Part shown: in pieces, positions 6,495 through 15,962 of the stretch
Position numbering within the stretch: position 1 is the stretch's first letter
Layout: every line of letters begins with the position of its first letter
Assembly (NCBI GenBank): GCA_020445315.1
Contig: JAGRGW010000184.1
Coordinates: 1 to 39,941, forward strand
DNA: 39,941 bases
Source of the DNA: Gammaproteobacteria bacterium
Lineage (GTDB): Bacteria; Pseudomonadota; Gammaproteobacteria; Chromatiales; Chromatiaceae
Direction of reading: 5' to 3'
The notes under the pieces: generated by a model
The model's input: the letters and a program-made list of their open reading frames with translations, nothing else
Databases searched by the model: none
What the model was told of the DNA's origin: nothing
Translations under genes and position numbers: made by a program

Positions 6495-8240
6495 GTGACA
6501 AGGTTCGGTACGCTCGGCTGGAAATTGGCGATCTTCGTGCTGACGGTCGCCGCCGGGCGCGCGTCGGCCGGGGTGGATATCGACATCCGCGACAGCGATG
6601 CGCCACTCGAGGCCAACGTGCGCGCGCACCTGCGTCTGCTCAAAGAGGACTGCGACTCACCGCAATGGCGCGTGCGCCGGTTTCATACCCGTGTCGAGAA
6701 AGACGTCGCCCGTGCGTTGCGGGCGTTCGGCTACTATCGTCCGACCGTCGACAGTCGCCTGCAGTTCAAAGACGACGACTGCTGGCAGGCAACGATCACC
6801 ATCGATCCCGGCGAACGTACCCGGGTCAGGAACCGCGAGATCGTCATTGTCGGCGACGCGCAATCGGACCCGGCTTTCACGAGCCTGCTCGGTACGCTGC
6901 CGCTGTCGCCGGGCGAGCCGCTCGATCACGCCGCCTACGAGTCGGTCAAATCGCAGCTGCGCGCCCTGGCCGGGCGGCGCGGTTATCTCGACTTTGCTTT
7001 CGAACGACAGGAGTTGCGCGTCCATCCGGATGACGCGGTGGCCGACATCGTGCTGCATGCCAACAGTGGCGAGCGCTACCGCATCGGCGAGGTGCGCTTT
7101 GGTCCCCATCCCTTGTCCGACGACCTGGTCAGGCGCCTGGCGCGGCTTTCCCCCGGCGACGAGTTCGACAGCGGCAGCCTGATCGATCTCGACCGCCACC
7201 TGAGCAACAGCGGGTACTTTCGCGGGGTCGAGGTCCGGCCCGACCGTGCCGGGGCCCACGACGGCGAAGTCCCGGTCGACGTCCTGCTCGAGCCCGCGTC
7301 GCGGCATGCTTGGCGTGCCGGCGTCGGTTATTCGACCGACACGTTGTGGCGACTCAGCCTCGGTTACGACAATCGCTACGTCAATCCCGAGGGGCACCGT
7401 TTCGAGTCGGAGGTACGCGTCGGTCCGGTCGAGGCCGGCGCCAAGGCGGATTACCTGATCCCCGGCGCGGATCCGCACGTGGACAATTACAGTTTCGGCG
7501 CGCGCCTGCTGCACGAGGACAACGACGGGCGCATCAGCGATTCGGCCAGCCTGATCGCGCGCCACGTGCACAAGGGCGGCGACTGGACCCAGACGCGTTT
7601 CGTCGAGCTGCTGCACGAGCGCTCGGAGGTGGGTGGTTCGGTGTCGCGCGACACGCTGGTGATGCCGGGCATCGCGCTCGATCGCGTGCACTCCGACGAC
7701 GTACTGCGCCCCAACCGGGGCTACCGGGTCAACCTCGAGGTCCGTGGTGCGCACGATGACCTGTTGTCGACGGTGACCATGCTGCAGTTGCGTGCCAGCG
7801 TGAAGGGGCTGTACCGGATACCCGGTGCCGGGCGCCTGATCGGACGGGGCCAGGTTGGCTTGACGTTCGGTGACGAGGTGGAAGATCTGCCGGTGTCGCT
7901 GCGCTTCTTCGCCGGCGGTGACAACAGCGTGCGCGGTTATGCGTACAAGTCGCTCGGGCCGATCGATGCCAACGGCGACGTGGTCGGCGGTCGGCAGCTG
8001 GTCACGGGCAGCATCGAGTACGAGCACCCGGTACGCGGCGACGACTGGTGGCTGGCCGCCTTCGTCGATGCAGGCAACGCCTTCGACGAGATCGATGACG
8101 ATGTCGACCTCAAGGTCGGGTACGGCATCGGTGTGCGCTGGTATTCGCCTATCGGCCGTATCCGCCTCGATGTCGGTTTGCCGGAGGAGAATGCCAGCGA
8201 CGACTGGCGCATCCACTTCGCCCTGGGCACCGAGTTGTGA
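6495..8240 (+). CDS. tamA: Translocation and assembly module outer-membrane protein TamA
   Basis: A 581-residue Omp85-family barrel that, with TamB, helps insert outer-membrane proteins such as autotransporters or transport lipids between membranes. A signal peptide spans about residues 1-25. POTRA domains fill about 26-265 (YYRPTV and the ERYRIGEVRFG strand are visible). The beta-barrel follows from about 270, with the RFFAGGDNSVRGY loop-6 motif (Omp85 V-R-G-Y/F) and a terminal strand. The start is GTG 6495 with a purine-rich GGCGGGGG upstream; no in-frame ATG fits better. Its stop overlaps tamB's GTG by 4 bp. Confidence 0.93.
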   Translation: MTRFGTLGWKLAIFVLTVAAGRASAGVDIDIRDSDAPLEANVRAHLRLLKEDCDSPQWRVRRFHTRVEKDVARALRAFGYYRPTVDSRLQFKDDDCWQATITIDPGERTRVRNREIVIVGDAQSDPAFTSLLGTLPLSPGEPLDHAAYESVKSQLRALAGRRGYLDFAFERQELRVHPDDAVADIVLHANSGERYRIGEVRFGPHPLSDDLVRRLARLSPGDEFDSGSLIDLDRHLSNSGYFRGVEVRPDRAGAHDGEVPVDVLLEPASRHAWRAGVGYSTDTLWRLSLGYDNRYVNPEGHRFESEVRVGPVEAGAKADYLIPGADPHVDNYSFGARLLHEDNDGRISDSASLIARHVHKGGDWTQTRFVELLHERSEVGGSVSRDTLVMPGIALDRVHSDDVLRPNRGYRVNLEVRGAHDDLLSTVTMLQLRASVKGLYRIPGAGRLIGRGQVGLTFGDEVEDLPVSLRFFAGGDNSVRGYAYKSLGPIDANGDVVGGRQLVTGSIEYEHPVRGDDWWLAAFVDAGNAFDEIDDDVDLKVGYGIGVRWYSPIGRIRLDVGLPEENASDDWRIHFALGTEL

Positions 8241-11200
8241 TCCTGCTGCGGCGGGTCGTGCTGTTGCTGGTCCTGCTGGCGCTGCTGGTGCCGCTGGTTG
8301 CCGTGGCCTGGCTCACATCGGGTGATGGAACCCGCTGGCTGGCCGGGCGTGCGCCAGGCTGGTTGCAGCCGCTCGGTATCACGCTGGAAATGGACGCCGT
8401 CGACGGGGCGCTGCGCAGCCATGTCGTGTTCGAGGGCCTGCGGGTCGTGGTCGGTGAGCTGTCGTTCGAGGCGGAACATTTCGAAATGGCATGGCGTCCG
8501 CAAGCGCTAATGGCGCGACGGCTAGAGGTCGAGCATGTCACCGGTCACGGGATGCGGCTCGCGTTGCCACCGGCCGAACCGGCGCCGCCTGAGAAAGAGC
8601 CACTGGTCCTGCCGGACCTGGCGCTGCCACTGGTGGTTCGCGTGGACCGGGTCGGTCTGTCGGCGATCGAGATCATCGACGCCGACCAGGCCCACCGGAT
8701 CGAGCACGTCGGTGGTCGGCTGCTCATGGACAGCCACGGCCTGTCCCTGTCGGACCTGGTCCTGCGCCTGCCCGGCGCCGAGGCTGCCGGATTCGCCGGC
8801 ATGGCGGGTGTCGCACCGCACGATCTCGGCGCAAGGCTCAGCGTCGCGATCGACGAGGAACTGACCGGGCCGGATGTCGGCGAAGTCGTTGCCCGCATCG
8901 GTATCCTGGGACCCGCGCTGCAGCCATCGGTCGATGTCGAAGTGGTCACGCCGACCGTTGTCCGTGTTCACGGCGACGTCGATGTCACCGGCACCGAACC
9001 CCGATTCGACGTGCGTGGCGGTGGGCCGACGCTGACCTGGCCGCTACGGGGCCAGGCCCGGTTCACGGCAACGGATGTCAGGTTTGATGCCGCCGGTACG
9101 GCCGCCGACTACCGGGTATCCGCGCTCACGACGCTGTCCGGGGACGGGCTGCCGTCGTCCCGGGTCGATGTCCGACTGCAGGGCGACAGCAGTGGCGCAC
9201 GGGTCGAACGACTCGGAGTCGAGACCCTGCAGGGACGCATCGACGTCGATGGCCGGGTCGCCTGGCAGCCGCAGGTCAACTGGGATCTCGGTGTCGTCGC
9301 ACAGGGCATCGATCCGGCGGCGCTCGCGGCCGAGTGGCCCGGCCGTCTGGATGCGCGCCTGCGCACCAGCGGTGAGCTGGTCGACGCGCCGGCGCCGCTG
9401 CGTGCCCGGGTTGCCATCGAAGCGCTGAGCGGGCAGCTGCGCGGTTACCCGGTGGCAGCCGGCGGCGGTCTGCAGTTGGTCGGCGACGCCGTGACCCTGC
9501 AGGGCATCGAACTCACCAGCGACCGCAACCGGGTGCGCGCCGACGGTACCCTCGGAGAGCAACTCGACGCACGACTGGATATCGACGCGCCGGCGCTCGC
9601 CGCGCTGGTGCCCGGTGTCGGCGGCATCCTGCGCGGTCAGGTCGCGGTAACGGGTAGTCGGCAGGCCCCGCGGCTGGTGGCCGACCTCGCCGGCTCCTCG
9701 GTTGCCGTCGGCGACTTGTCGGTTGGCACACTCGACCTCGACGCGTCGTGGGCGCAGGAACAGGTCGACGCCACCGTTTCGCTGGCGGATGTCGACAGCG
9801 GCGTTCAGCACCTCGACCGCGTGGTTGCCAGGGCCATCGGCCGGATCGACCGCCACCGGGTCACGCTCGACGGCAACGGCCCGGAGTTGGCCCTGTCCCT
9901 GGCCGCCGAAGGGGGCGTCGACGGCGATACCTGGCGAGGTCGGCTCGAGACGCTTCAGCTGAGCGACTCCCCGCTTGGCGACTGGCAGCTGCGACAGCCC
10001 GCCGGCCTTGTCATTGGTGGCGCGCAGGTAGCGCTGGAGCCGGCCTGCCTGGAGCATGCCGACGAATCTGTGTGCGTGAACGGTGGCTGGCAGGCACCGG
10101 ACCGTATCAATGCATCGGGTCGCGCCACGGCACTGAGGCTGGAGCGACTGGCGCCGGTGCTGCCGGGCGAGGGCACGATCGAGGGACCGCTGGACGCGGC
10201 CTTCGAGCTCGGCGGGACCACCGCGTCGCCGGTCGTCACGGCCACGCTGAGGCCGGGCGACGGGGTCATTCGTGCCGAAACCGACACCGAGCCGATCGAG
10301 GTGCCCTACCGTGACGCGCGTGCCGACATCCGTTTCGCACAGGACCGCGGCAGCGTGTCGATCAACCTGCTGCTCGACGACGACGGCGTGACCCGCGGCA
10401 ACATCGAGATCGGTCCGGACCGCGCGCAGGGGCGCAAGCTGTCGGGCAGCATCCAGGCCGTGTTTCCCGACTTGTCGCTGGTGGCGGGGTTCGTGCCGGT
10501 ACTGACCGATATCCGCGGCGGTTTCCGCCTCGATGCCGGCCTGGCGGGCACGACGCTCGCGCCGCGCGTGAATGGGCGCATGTCGATTGACAACGCCCGT
10601 GCCGCCGTCGTCCCGGCCGGTATCTCGCTCGACGAGATCGACCTGGTCGTCGCCGGTGACGGCATCGGCCCGCTGAAGGTCGACGGCAAACTGCGATCCG
10701 GCGACGGCGCGCTGCAGCTGCAGGGGCGGGTGGGCCCATTGGGTGGCAGCGACCTGCCGGTCGAGCTGAACATAAGCGGCGACCGGTTCCAGGCCGTGCG
10801 CCTGCCGGAGGTCAGCGCCTGGATCACGCCCGATATCCAGGTCCGCGGCACCGGAGACTACCGGGTAACCGGTGTGCTCAAGATTCCCCGCGCCGTCATC
10901 GAGATCGAGAGCCTGCCGGAAGGCGCCGTCAGCGTGTCGTCCGACGAGATCATCGTGGGCGACCGGGCGCCGGTGCGAAGTGCGTCAGCGAGCGCAGTCA
11001 GCGGCGATGTCAGGGTCGAACTGGGCGATGAAGTCACGTTCAAGGGATTTGGTCTCAGCACGGGGCTCATCGGCGCGATCCGCGCGCGTTTCGATGCGCG
11101 CGGCAACCAGGTTGACGGCCGGATCGAGATGCGTGACGGCGCCTACAAGGCCTACGGCCAGGACCTCCAGATCGAGCAGGGGCGCCTGCTGTTCGCCGGT

Positions 11201-11704
11201 CCGCCGGAAAGCCCCGACGTCGACCTGCGTGCCGTGCGGGTATCGCGCGACGGCCAGGTCAGGGCCTACCTCGCGATGAGCGGACCGCTTCGCGAACCAC
11301 GGCCGCGCATCTATTCGGAACCTTCACTGGCGGAGGGCGAGGCGCTAGCCTACCTGCTGACCGGGCGCGGGCTGAACCAGGCCGACAGTGGGGCACGTTT
11401 CGATATTGCAAGCGCGGCCTTCGCGCTCGGTGTCGCGAAAGGCGATCCCTTGCTGCAGAACATCAGCGAGCAGTTCGGTCTCGACGACCTGCGCATCGAG
11501 ACCGGCGAGGATGGTTTCGAGAGCAGCACGCTGCTGCTGGGCCGCTACCTGAATCCCGACCTCTACGTCGGTTACACGCAGGAACTGTTCAACCCGGAGG
11601 GCGCGGTACTGGTCAGGATGCGCCTGAACCGGCGTTTCGAGGTCGAGACGCGCTCCGGCCGGACGCAGTCGGTCGACCTGTTCTTCCGCCACGAGCACGA
11701 CTGA
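8237..11704 (+). CDS. tamB: Translocation and assembly module inner-membrane protein TamB (DUF490)
   Basis: A 1155-residue AsmA-like/TamB protein anchored by the N-terminal helix at about residues 2-25 (MILLRRVVLLLVLLALLVPL). The rest is a long periplasmic beta-strand groove typical of lipid-bridge proteins. The C-terminal DUF490 region is clear from about 920: PDIQVRGTGDYRVTGVLKIP, a GAYKAYGQDLQIEQGRLLF block, LAYLLTGRGLNQ, LLQNISEQFGLDDLRIETG and the ETRSGRTQSVDLFFRHEHD end. GTG 8237 overlaps the tamA stop (GTGA). A GC-rich hairpin without a T-run (arms GGTTGC 11709-11714 and GCAACC 11725-11730) follows the stop. Confidence 0.95.
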   Translation: MILLRRVVLLLVLLALLVPLVAVAWLTSGDGTRWLAGRAPGWLQPLGITLEMDAVDGALRSHVVFEGLRVVVGELSFEAEHFEMAWRPQALMARRLEVEHVTGHGMRLALPPAEPAPPEKEPLVLPDLALPLVVRVDRVGLSAIEIIDADQAHRIEHVGGRLLMDSHGLSLSDLVLRLPGAEAAGFAGMAGVAPHDLGARLSVAIDEELTGPDVGEVVARIGILGPALQPSVDVEVVTPTVVRVHGDVDVTGTEPRFDVRGGGPTLTWPLRGQARFTATDVRFDAAGTAADYRVSALTTLSGDGLPSSRVDVRLQGDSSGARVERLGVETLQGRIDVDGRVAWQPQVNWDLGVVAQGIDPAALAAEWPGRLDARLRTSGELVDAPAPLRARVAIEALSGQLRGYPVAAGGGLQLVGDAVTLQGIELTSDRNRVRADGTLGEQLDARLDIDAPALAALVPGVGGILRGQVAVTGSRQAPRLVADLAGSSVAVGDLSVGTLDLDASWAQEQVDATVSLADVDSGVQHLDRVVARAIGRIDRHRVTLDGNGPELALSLAAEGGVDGDTWRGRLETLQLSDSPLGDWQLRQPAGLVIGGAQVALEPACLEHADESVCVNGGWQAPDRINASGRATALRLERLAPVLPGEGTIEGPLDAAFELGGTTASPVVTATLRPGDGVIRAETDTEPIEVPYRDARADIRFAQDRGSVSINLLLDDDGVTRGNIEIGPDRAQGRKLSGSIQAVFPDLSLVAGFVPVLTDIRGGFRLDAGLAGTTLAPRVNGRMSIDNARAAVVPAGISLDEIDLVVAGDGIGPLKVDGKLRSGDGALQLQGRVGPLGGSDLPVELNISGDRFQAVRLPEVSAWITPDIQVRGTGDYRVTGVLKIPRAVIEIESLPEGAVSVSSDEIIVGDRAPVRSASASAVSGDVRVELGDEVTFKGFGLSTGLIGAIRARFDARGNQVDGRIEMRDGAYKAYGQDLQIEQGRLLFAGPPESPDVDLRAVRVSRDGQVRAYLAMSGPLREPRPRIYSEPSLAEGEALAYLLTGRGLNQADSGARFDIASAAFALGVAKGDPLLQNISEQFGLDDLRIETGEDGFESSTLLLGRYLNPDLYVGYTQELFNPEGAVLVRMRLNRRFEVETRSGRTQSVDLFFRHEHD

Positions 11705-11831
11705 GGCGGGTTGCGGCGCGGCCGGCAACCGTACACCCGACCACCCGGGCTTTGGGCAGGCTGTTGCACAAGGCTTGGTATCATCCCGTCCGCGGCGGCA
11801 CGGACCGGCGCGCGGATTCTGGAATGACGTG

Positions 11832-12779
11832 ATGTCCCAGGTGGAAACCCCGAACATGCCGCCGGCGATGCGTCAGTGGCTCGATGCCGCCAACGAGATG
11901 GCGCTGGCGATGCGCGAGGCCGGCGAGACGCGGACACCCGCAATGGCGCGCGAGTCACTCGACCTGCTGACACGGACCTTCGTTACCCGCCCCGAGGAGG
12001 TCGCACGGGTGTTCGACGCCGGGGTGGCGGGTGATGCCCACGTCGTCCCGGTGCGTGTCTACCATCCCCGGCCCGACACGGTGCTGCCGGTGATGGTCTT
12101 CGTGCACGGTGGTGGCCACGTCGCCGGTAGTGTCGATACCTACGACCCGATCGCCCGTCGCCTGGCGAACGCCGTCGCGCATGTCGTCGTCTCGGTCGAT
12201 TACCGGCTGGCGCCGGAACACCCGTTTCCGGCCGGCCTCGACGACGTTCTGGCGGTCGTGCGCGGTGTCGATGCGTTGCTGACGGCACATGACTGCGCAC
12301 ACACGGCGCGGCTCGCGTTGGTCGGCGACAGCGGTGGGGGTGCATTGTGCGCCACGGTGTCACATCGCCTGCACGCGGAAACCGCCGTCACCGTTCACAG
12401 CCAGGCTTTGATCTACCCGAGCCTGGACTACACCCTGTCGATGCCGTCGATCCGGCGTCTCGGTACCGGCCACCTGCTCGAGCAGGAGCGCATCGCCTGG
12501 TACTTCGGCCATTATTTCCAGTCCGGTGAAGACCGGCGCGAGCAGTCGCCGCTGTTCATGCCGGTCGGGCGCATGCCGCGCACGCTGGTGCTGACCGCGG
12601 AGTACTGCCCGCTGCGCGACGAGGACGAGGCCTACGTCAGGCGGCTGCAGGCGGCCGGCGCCGACGCGCATCTGGTCGACTACGCCGGCATGATCCACGC
12701 CTTCGTCAACCTGGAGGACCTGGCGCCGACGCATTGCGCGCGATTGTACGCCGACATCGGTCGATTCCTTGGCGCCTGA
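11832..12779 (+). CDS. Alpha/beta hydrolase, hormone-sensitive-lipase family esterase
   Basis: A 315-residue cytosolic esterase. Visible features are the oxyanion motif HGGGH (residues 92-96), the YRLAPEHPFPA motif (about 124-134), the nucleophile elbow GDSGGG (165-170, Ser167), a likely acid in YCPLRDEDEAY and the catalytic His in GMIHAFVNL. These define the HSL/group IV family that hydrolyses short-chain esters; the natural substrate is unknown. I chose ATG 11832 (MSQVETP) over a TTG 57 bp upstream. It is transcribed with tamAB but 127 bp away, so co-transcription is uncertain. Confidence 0.9.
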   Translation: MSQVETPNMPPAMRQWLDAANEMALAMREAGETRTPAMARESLDLLTRTFVTRPEEVARVFDAGVAGDAHVVPVRVYHPRPDTVLPVMVFVHGGGHVAGSVDTYDPIARRLANAVAHVVVSVDYRLAPEHPFPAGLDDVLAVVRGVDALLTAHDCAHTARLALVGDSGGGALCATVSHRLHAETAVTVHSQALIYPSLDYTLSMPSIRRLGTGHLLEQERIAWYFGHYFQSGEDRREQSPLFMPVGRMPRTLVLTAEYCPLRDEDEAYVRRLQAAGADAHLVDYAGMIHAFVNLEDLAPTHCARLYADIGRFLGA

Positions 12780-13075
12780 GCGGGTACCCCGGGAGCGCGA
12801 CAACCCATGGGATCGGTGTTACTCAATTCGCCACCGGGCGCCGGCCATGCGGCAAAAATCATCGTAACTCAAAGAATTAAATCGGTTTTTCTGGGTGTTG
12901 GCGGTCTAGTCCTGCCGTTCCCCCGTTAAGAAGTGCGCGCTGTCGTCGATGTATAATGGCGAAGTTTGCCGCCCGCTTCGACCTACGTTGGTGCGGGACA
13001 CGATCGGGTATGCCGGATGCCCGCTCGTGACGGGTTTTACCTATACAACGATTTCTGGCACGGAGCCGACAGTTC
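12780..13075. other. Intergenic region with a candidate promoter for the beta-propeller gene
   Basis: This 296-bp stretch has no convincing gene. It becomes AT-richer around 12850-12900 and contains a consensus TATAAT at 12952-12957 preceded directly by TG. No good -35 box lies 16-18 bp upstream, so the promoter call is weak. GGAG upstream of ATG 13076 is a possible ribosome-binding site. Confidence 0.4.
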
Positions 13076-14392
13076 ATGATCAAGGTCCTTTCGCCATTCA
13101 CTGGCAGTCACAAGCGAGCGGGGATTTCCCGGTCGGGTTACGGTCGACGGGGCGGCGTCCCGCACATGATCGGCGGTCTCGTGGTGCTGATCGGCGCTGC
13201 CGCTGTCGGCCCGGTTGTCGCGGCCCAGGCGGGCACGCTGGTATTCGTCGAGGCCCAAAAGAGCGGCCAGGGGGCGGTGACGGGTCTCTCGCTGCCGCGC
13301 GCCGTGGCGGTGAGTCCCGACGGTGAGAACGTCTACGCGACGGCGCGGGAGGCGACCAATTCCACCGACGGCACGATCGTGGCGTTCAGTCGCAATGCAG
13401 CCACGGGAGCGCTGACCTTTATCAATACCCTGGTGCACGATGACGTGACCAACCCGATCGCCATGCGTGGCGGTGCCTGGGATGTCGTGGTCAGCCCGGA
13501 CGGTGCCTTCGTCTACACGGCCAGTTTCTCCGGCAGTGCGGTCGGGATCTTCGGTCGCAGTGAGAGCACCGGCGAATTGTCCTTCGTCGGCAGCGCCCTG
13601 GTTTCGACTGCCATGAGCGTGGCGATCAGTCCCGATGGGGCCTACCTGTACGCCGCGGCGGCGAACACCGATGACCGCGACGATCTGCACGTGTTCAGCC
13701 GCAACAGCGCGACCGGCGCCCTGACACTTGTCGAAGCGCACAGGGACGGCGCGAACGGTGTCGACGGACTCGCGGGCGCGCGCTCGGTGACGGTGAGCGC
13801 CGACGGGCTCGATGTCTACGTCGGCAGTCGCACGGACAAAGGCGTCGCCGTGTTTCGGCGCAATACCGGCACGGGTGAGCTGACGTTTGTCGAATTCGAG
13901 AGCGTGGGCGGCATGTCGTCGGCGCAGGACGTCGACGTCGGCGTCAGCCCGGACGGCGACAGCGTCTACTTTGCCGCCGATGTCGACGATGCCGTGTTCG
14001 CGTTCGACCGCAACCCGGCGACCGGCGGGATCACGCTGGTGCAGACTTACCAGGACGGCGTCAACGGTATCGATGGCCTGGACGACGTGGGTTCGCTGGC
14101 GATCACCAGCGACAGTCGTCATCTCTACGTGGCCGGTTATGGCGACCAGGCTGTGGCCCATTTCAAACGCAGCACGTCCACGGGGGCGCTGACGTATGCC
14201 GGGCTGTCGCAGGACGGTGTCGATGGTATCGACGGACTGAATGGTGCGTTCGCGGTTGCCGTCAGTGCCGACGACAGCAACCTCTACGTGGCCGGATATG
14301 CCGACCATGCGGTTGCCGTTTTCTCGGTCACACAGGGCGCACCACCGGCTGCGGCCATCATTCCCGCAATTACGCCGATCATTCTCGACTGA
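13076..14392 (+). CDS. Exported YncE/lactonase-type seven-bladed beta-propeller protein
   Basis: A 438-residue protein with an unusually long basic N-terminal region before a hydrophobic segment at about residues 31-52 (MIGGLVVLIGAAAVGPVVAA), consistent with a long signal peptide or anchor. The rest consists of repeated blades of the form VAVSPDGxxVYxA...GTIxAFxRNxATGALTFV, typical of the lactonase/YVTN family. The propeller probably binds a ligand or partner outside the cytoplasm. The enzymatic 6-phosphogluconolactonase assignment is not supported. The C-terminus is a short hydrophobic tail ending AIIPAITPIILD. An internal ATG 90 bp downstream would give a shorter signal peptide (MIGGLVVLIG). 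Confidence 0.75.
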   Translation: MIKVLSPFTGSHKRAGISRSGYGRRGGVPHMIGGLVVLIGAAAVGPVVAAQAGTLVFVEAQKSGQGAVTGLSLPRAVAVSPDGENVYATAREATNSTDGTIVAFSRNAATGALTFINTLVHDDVTNPIAMRGGAWDVVVSPDGAFVYTASFSGSAVGIFGRSESTGELSFVGSALVSTAMSVAISPDGAYLYAAAANTDDRDDLHVFSRNSATGALTLVEAHRDGANGVDGLAGARSVTVSADGLDVYVGSRTDKGVAVFRRNTGTGELTFVEFESVGGMSSAQDVDVGVSPDGDSVYFAADVDDAVFAFDRNPATGGITLVQTYQDGVNGIDGLDDVGSLAITSDSRHLYVAGYGDQAVAHFKRSTSTGALTYAGLSQDGVDGIDGLNGAFAVAVSADDSNLYVAGYADHAVAVFSVTQGAPPAAAIIPAITPIILD

Positions 14393-14398
14393 GCAACC

Positions 14399-14472
14399 GT
14401 TCCGGCAGCCAGACTATTCGGCTACCGCATGATCCAGGTCAAGGGTCATGCGGTATCGGGTCGTGCCGGAAC
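14399..14472. repeat. Nested inverted-repeat element after the beta-propeller gene
   Basis: Two perfect inverted repeats are nested. The outer arms are GTTCCGGCA (14399-14407) and TGCCGGAAC (14464-14472). The inner arms are TACCGCATGA (14423-14432) and TCATGCGGTA (14446-14455) around a 13-nt loop. The left bulge could itself pair (GCC...GGC). It begins 6 bp after the stop codon. It could be a terminator (but has no T-run), a structured RNA end, or a palindromic repeat element. Confidence 0.6.
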
Positions 14473-14523
14473 CCGCAGCACGCGGAAAATAGGGCAGGGA
14501 AAAAGCAGACCACCGTAGTCTGG

Positions 14524-14542
14524 GCGGGGAGTGTGTCCCCGC
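14524..14542 (+). promoter_or_regulatory. Hairpin in the leader of the thrombospondin-repeat gene
   Basis: Perfect 7-bp arms GCGGGGA (14524-14530) and TCCCCGC (14536-14542) enclose a 5-nt loop. The hairpin ends 8 bp before the AAGGAG ribosome-binding site (14551-14556). Flanking CCACC and GGTGG could extend pairing. It could shape translation or mRNA stability. I do not recognise a known riboswitch class. Confidence 0.4.
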
Positions 14543-14563
14543 TGGTGGCCAAGGAGTCACCCG

Positions 14564-15778
14564 ATGACCCTGTACACTTCGGCGATTCGATCGGTGTTGC
14601 CGATCGTATTGGCTTCGTGTTCGGCCTTCGCTGTCGAGGTCGCACCCTATTACCCCCTTCAGGCCGGCGACTATTGGGATCGACTCGAAGACGGCCGAGA
14701 GGTGGTTCGTTACACGGTCTTGTCGGGCGTCGCCTATGTCAACGGCATTCCGACGATCCAGGTGCAGCGCTCTACTGACCTGTCGGTTCTTTATTACACC
14801 AATGACGCCAACGGCGTGCGCCTGCACAAGGATGTCTACCCGGACAGCTACGACGGCGTAACGATCACCTACTCGCCCCCGGCCGTGATCGCACGGCAGC
14901 ACATGGATATCGGCACGGGTACCAGCAGTTCCGGCCAGGCGCTGGTCAGCTTTACCGGCAGTGTCTACGGCGGGCTGGGCTCCCACTGGCTCGGCTACTC
15001 GTCGTCGACGATGGTGCTGAGAGAGGAACTCGTCAGTGTCCCGCTGGGTACCTTCAGGGCCATCGTCATCGCGTCGACCACGACGATCTCGGGCTACATC
15101 CAGGGTGTGTATTTCCGGGTGCGGGATTCGGAGAACGTCTGGCTCACGGAAGAGGTCGGCGTCGTCAAGCTGCAGGCGGACGGCGATGTGACGGTCGGTT
15201 CCGAAACCGAGTACGTGTCGGTGATCCAGGCATTGACGGCGACGAACCGGTCGATCGTCGATACCGACGGCGACGGCATCGTCAACCTGGCCGATCCGGA
15301 TGATGACGGGGACGGTGTCGCCGACACGATCGATCTTTTCCCGCTCGATCCGTCGGAATCCGCAGATTCGGACGGCGACGGCGTAGGTGACAACGCGGAT
15401 GCGTTTCCCAACGATCCGACCGAGACGCTCGACACGGACTCGGACGGCGTCGGCGACAACCGCGACAGGTTTCCCAGCGACCCGACAGAACACAGCGACA
15501 ACGACAACGACGGTGTCGGCGACAACAGCGACCCGGACGATGACAACGACGGCATGCCGGATGCGTACGAGCAGGCCTACGGTCTCGGTCCGCTCACGGC
15601 CGATGCCGCCGACGATGCGGATGACGACGGCTGGTCGAACCTGAAGGAATACCTGGAAGGTACCGCCGCGAACGACGACGACAGCGACGACGACGGGCGT
15701 ATCGATTCACAGGATCCCAACCCGCTCGTCGACGAAGCCCGGGTCATCGTCATCATCAACGCGATCCTGGTGGAGTGA
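14564..15778 (+). CDS. Exported protein with thrombospondin type 3 calcium-binding repeats
   Basis: A 404-residue protein. ATG 14564 has AAGGAG 7 bp upstream, far better than an ATG 33 bp earlier. Residues 1-24 form a signal peptide (SVLPIVLASCSAFAVE region). Residues 25-235 are a globular domain of unknown family. From about 240 to 370 come aspartate-rich thrombospondin type 3 repeats (DTDGDGIVNLADPDDDGDGV, DSDGDGVGDNADAFPNDP and similar), which bind Ca2+ and are common on bacterial surface proteins. The C-terminus is hydrophobic and ends RVIVIINAILVE. It is probably secreted or surface attached. Confidence 0.8.
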   Translation: MTLYTSAIRSVLPIVLASCSAFAVEVAPYYPLQAGDYWDRLEDGREVVRYTVLSGVAYVNGIPTIQVQRSTDLSVLYYTNDANGVRLHKDVYPDSYDGVTITYSPPAVIARQHMDIGTGTSSSGQALVSFTGSVYGGLGSHWLGYSSSTMVLREELVSVPLGTFRAIVIASTTTISGYIQGVYFRVRDSENVWLTEEVGVVKLQADGDVTVGSETEYVSVIQALTATNRSIVDTDGDGIVNLADPDDDGDGVADTIDLFPLDPSESADSDGDGVGDNADAFPNDPTETLDTDSDGVGDNRDRFPSDPTEHSDNDNDGVGDNSDPDDDNDGMPDAYEQAYGLGPLTADAADDADDDGWSNLKEYLEGTAANDDDSDDDGRIDSQDPNPLVDEARVIVIINAILVE

Positions 15779-15962
15779 CGGCGATCCGATGAGCAATTTG
15801 ACGGCATTGGCCTTTGGTTGATTTTGATCGCGTACAGATGGTCAATTTTCAACGCACGGCAACAGCCTCAAGCCATTGACGAGCGTCACTATTGGTTGGT
15901 TAACTCACTCGGACTTCAACCTACGCCAATCGATTGGAACGACAAACAACAAGGATGTAGAT

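Noticed and set aside
6657..8216. Long open frame on the minus strand inside tamA
   Set aside because: It is antisense to a well-supported TamA and has the composition of a shadow frame, with no recognisable domain.
13037..14308. Long minus-strand frame across the beta-propeller gene
   Set aside because: Its apparent repeats mirror the propeller blades on the other strand. The sense protein has a secretion-like N-terminus and blade motifs.
14399..14472. The nested palindrome as a CRISPR repeat or attC site
   Set aside because: There is a single copy, no spacer array, and no attC box sequences.
14473..14563. A c-di-GMP riboswitch in the leader of the thrombospondin-repeat gene
   Set aside because: The conserved GEMM sequence blocks are absent; only a simple hairpin is supported.
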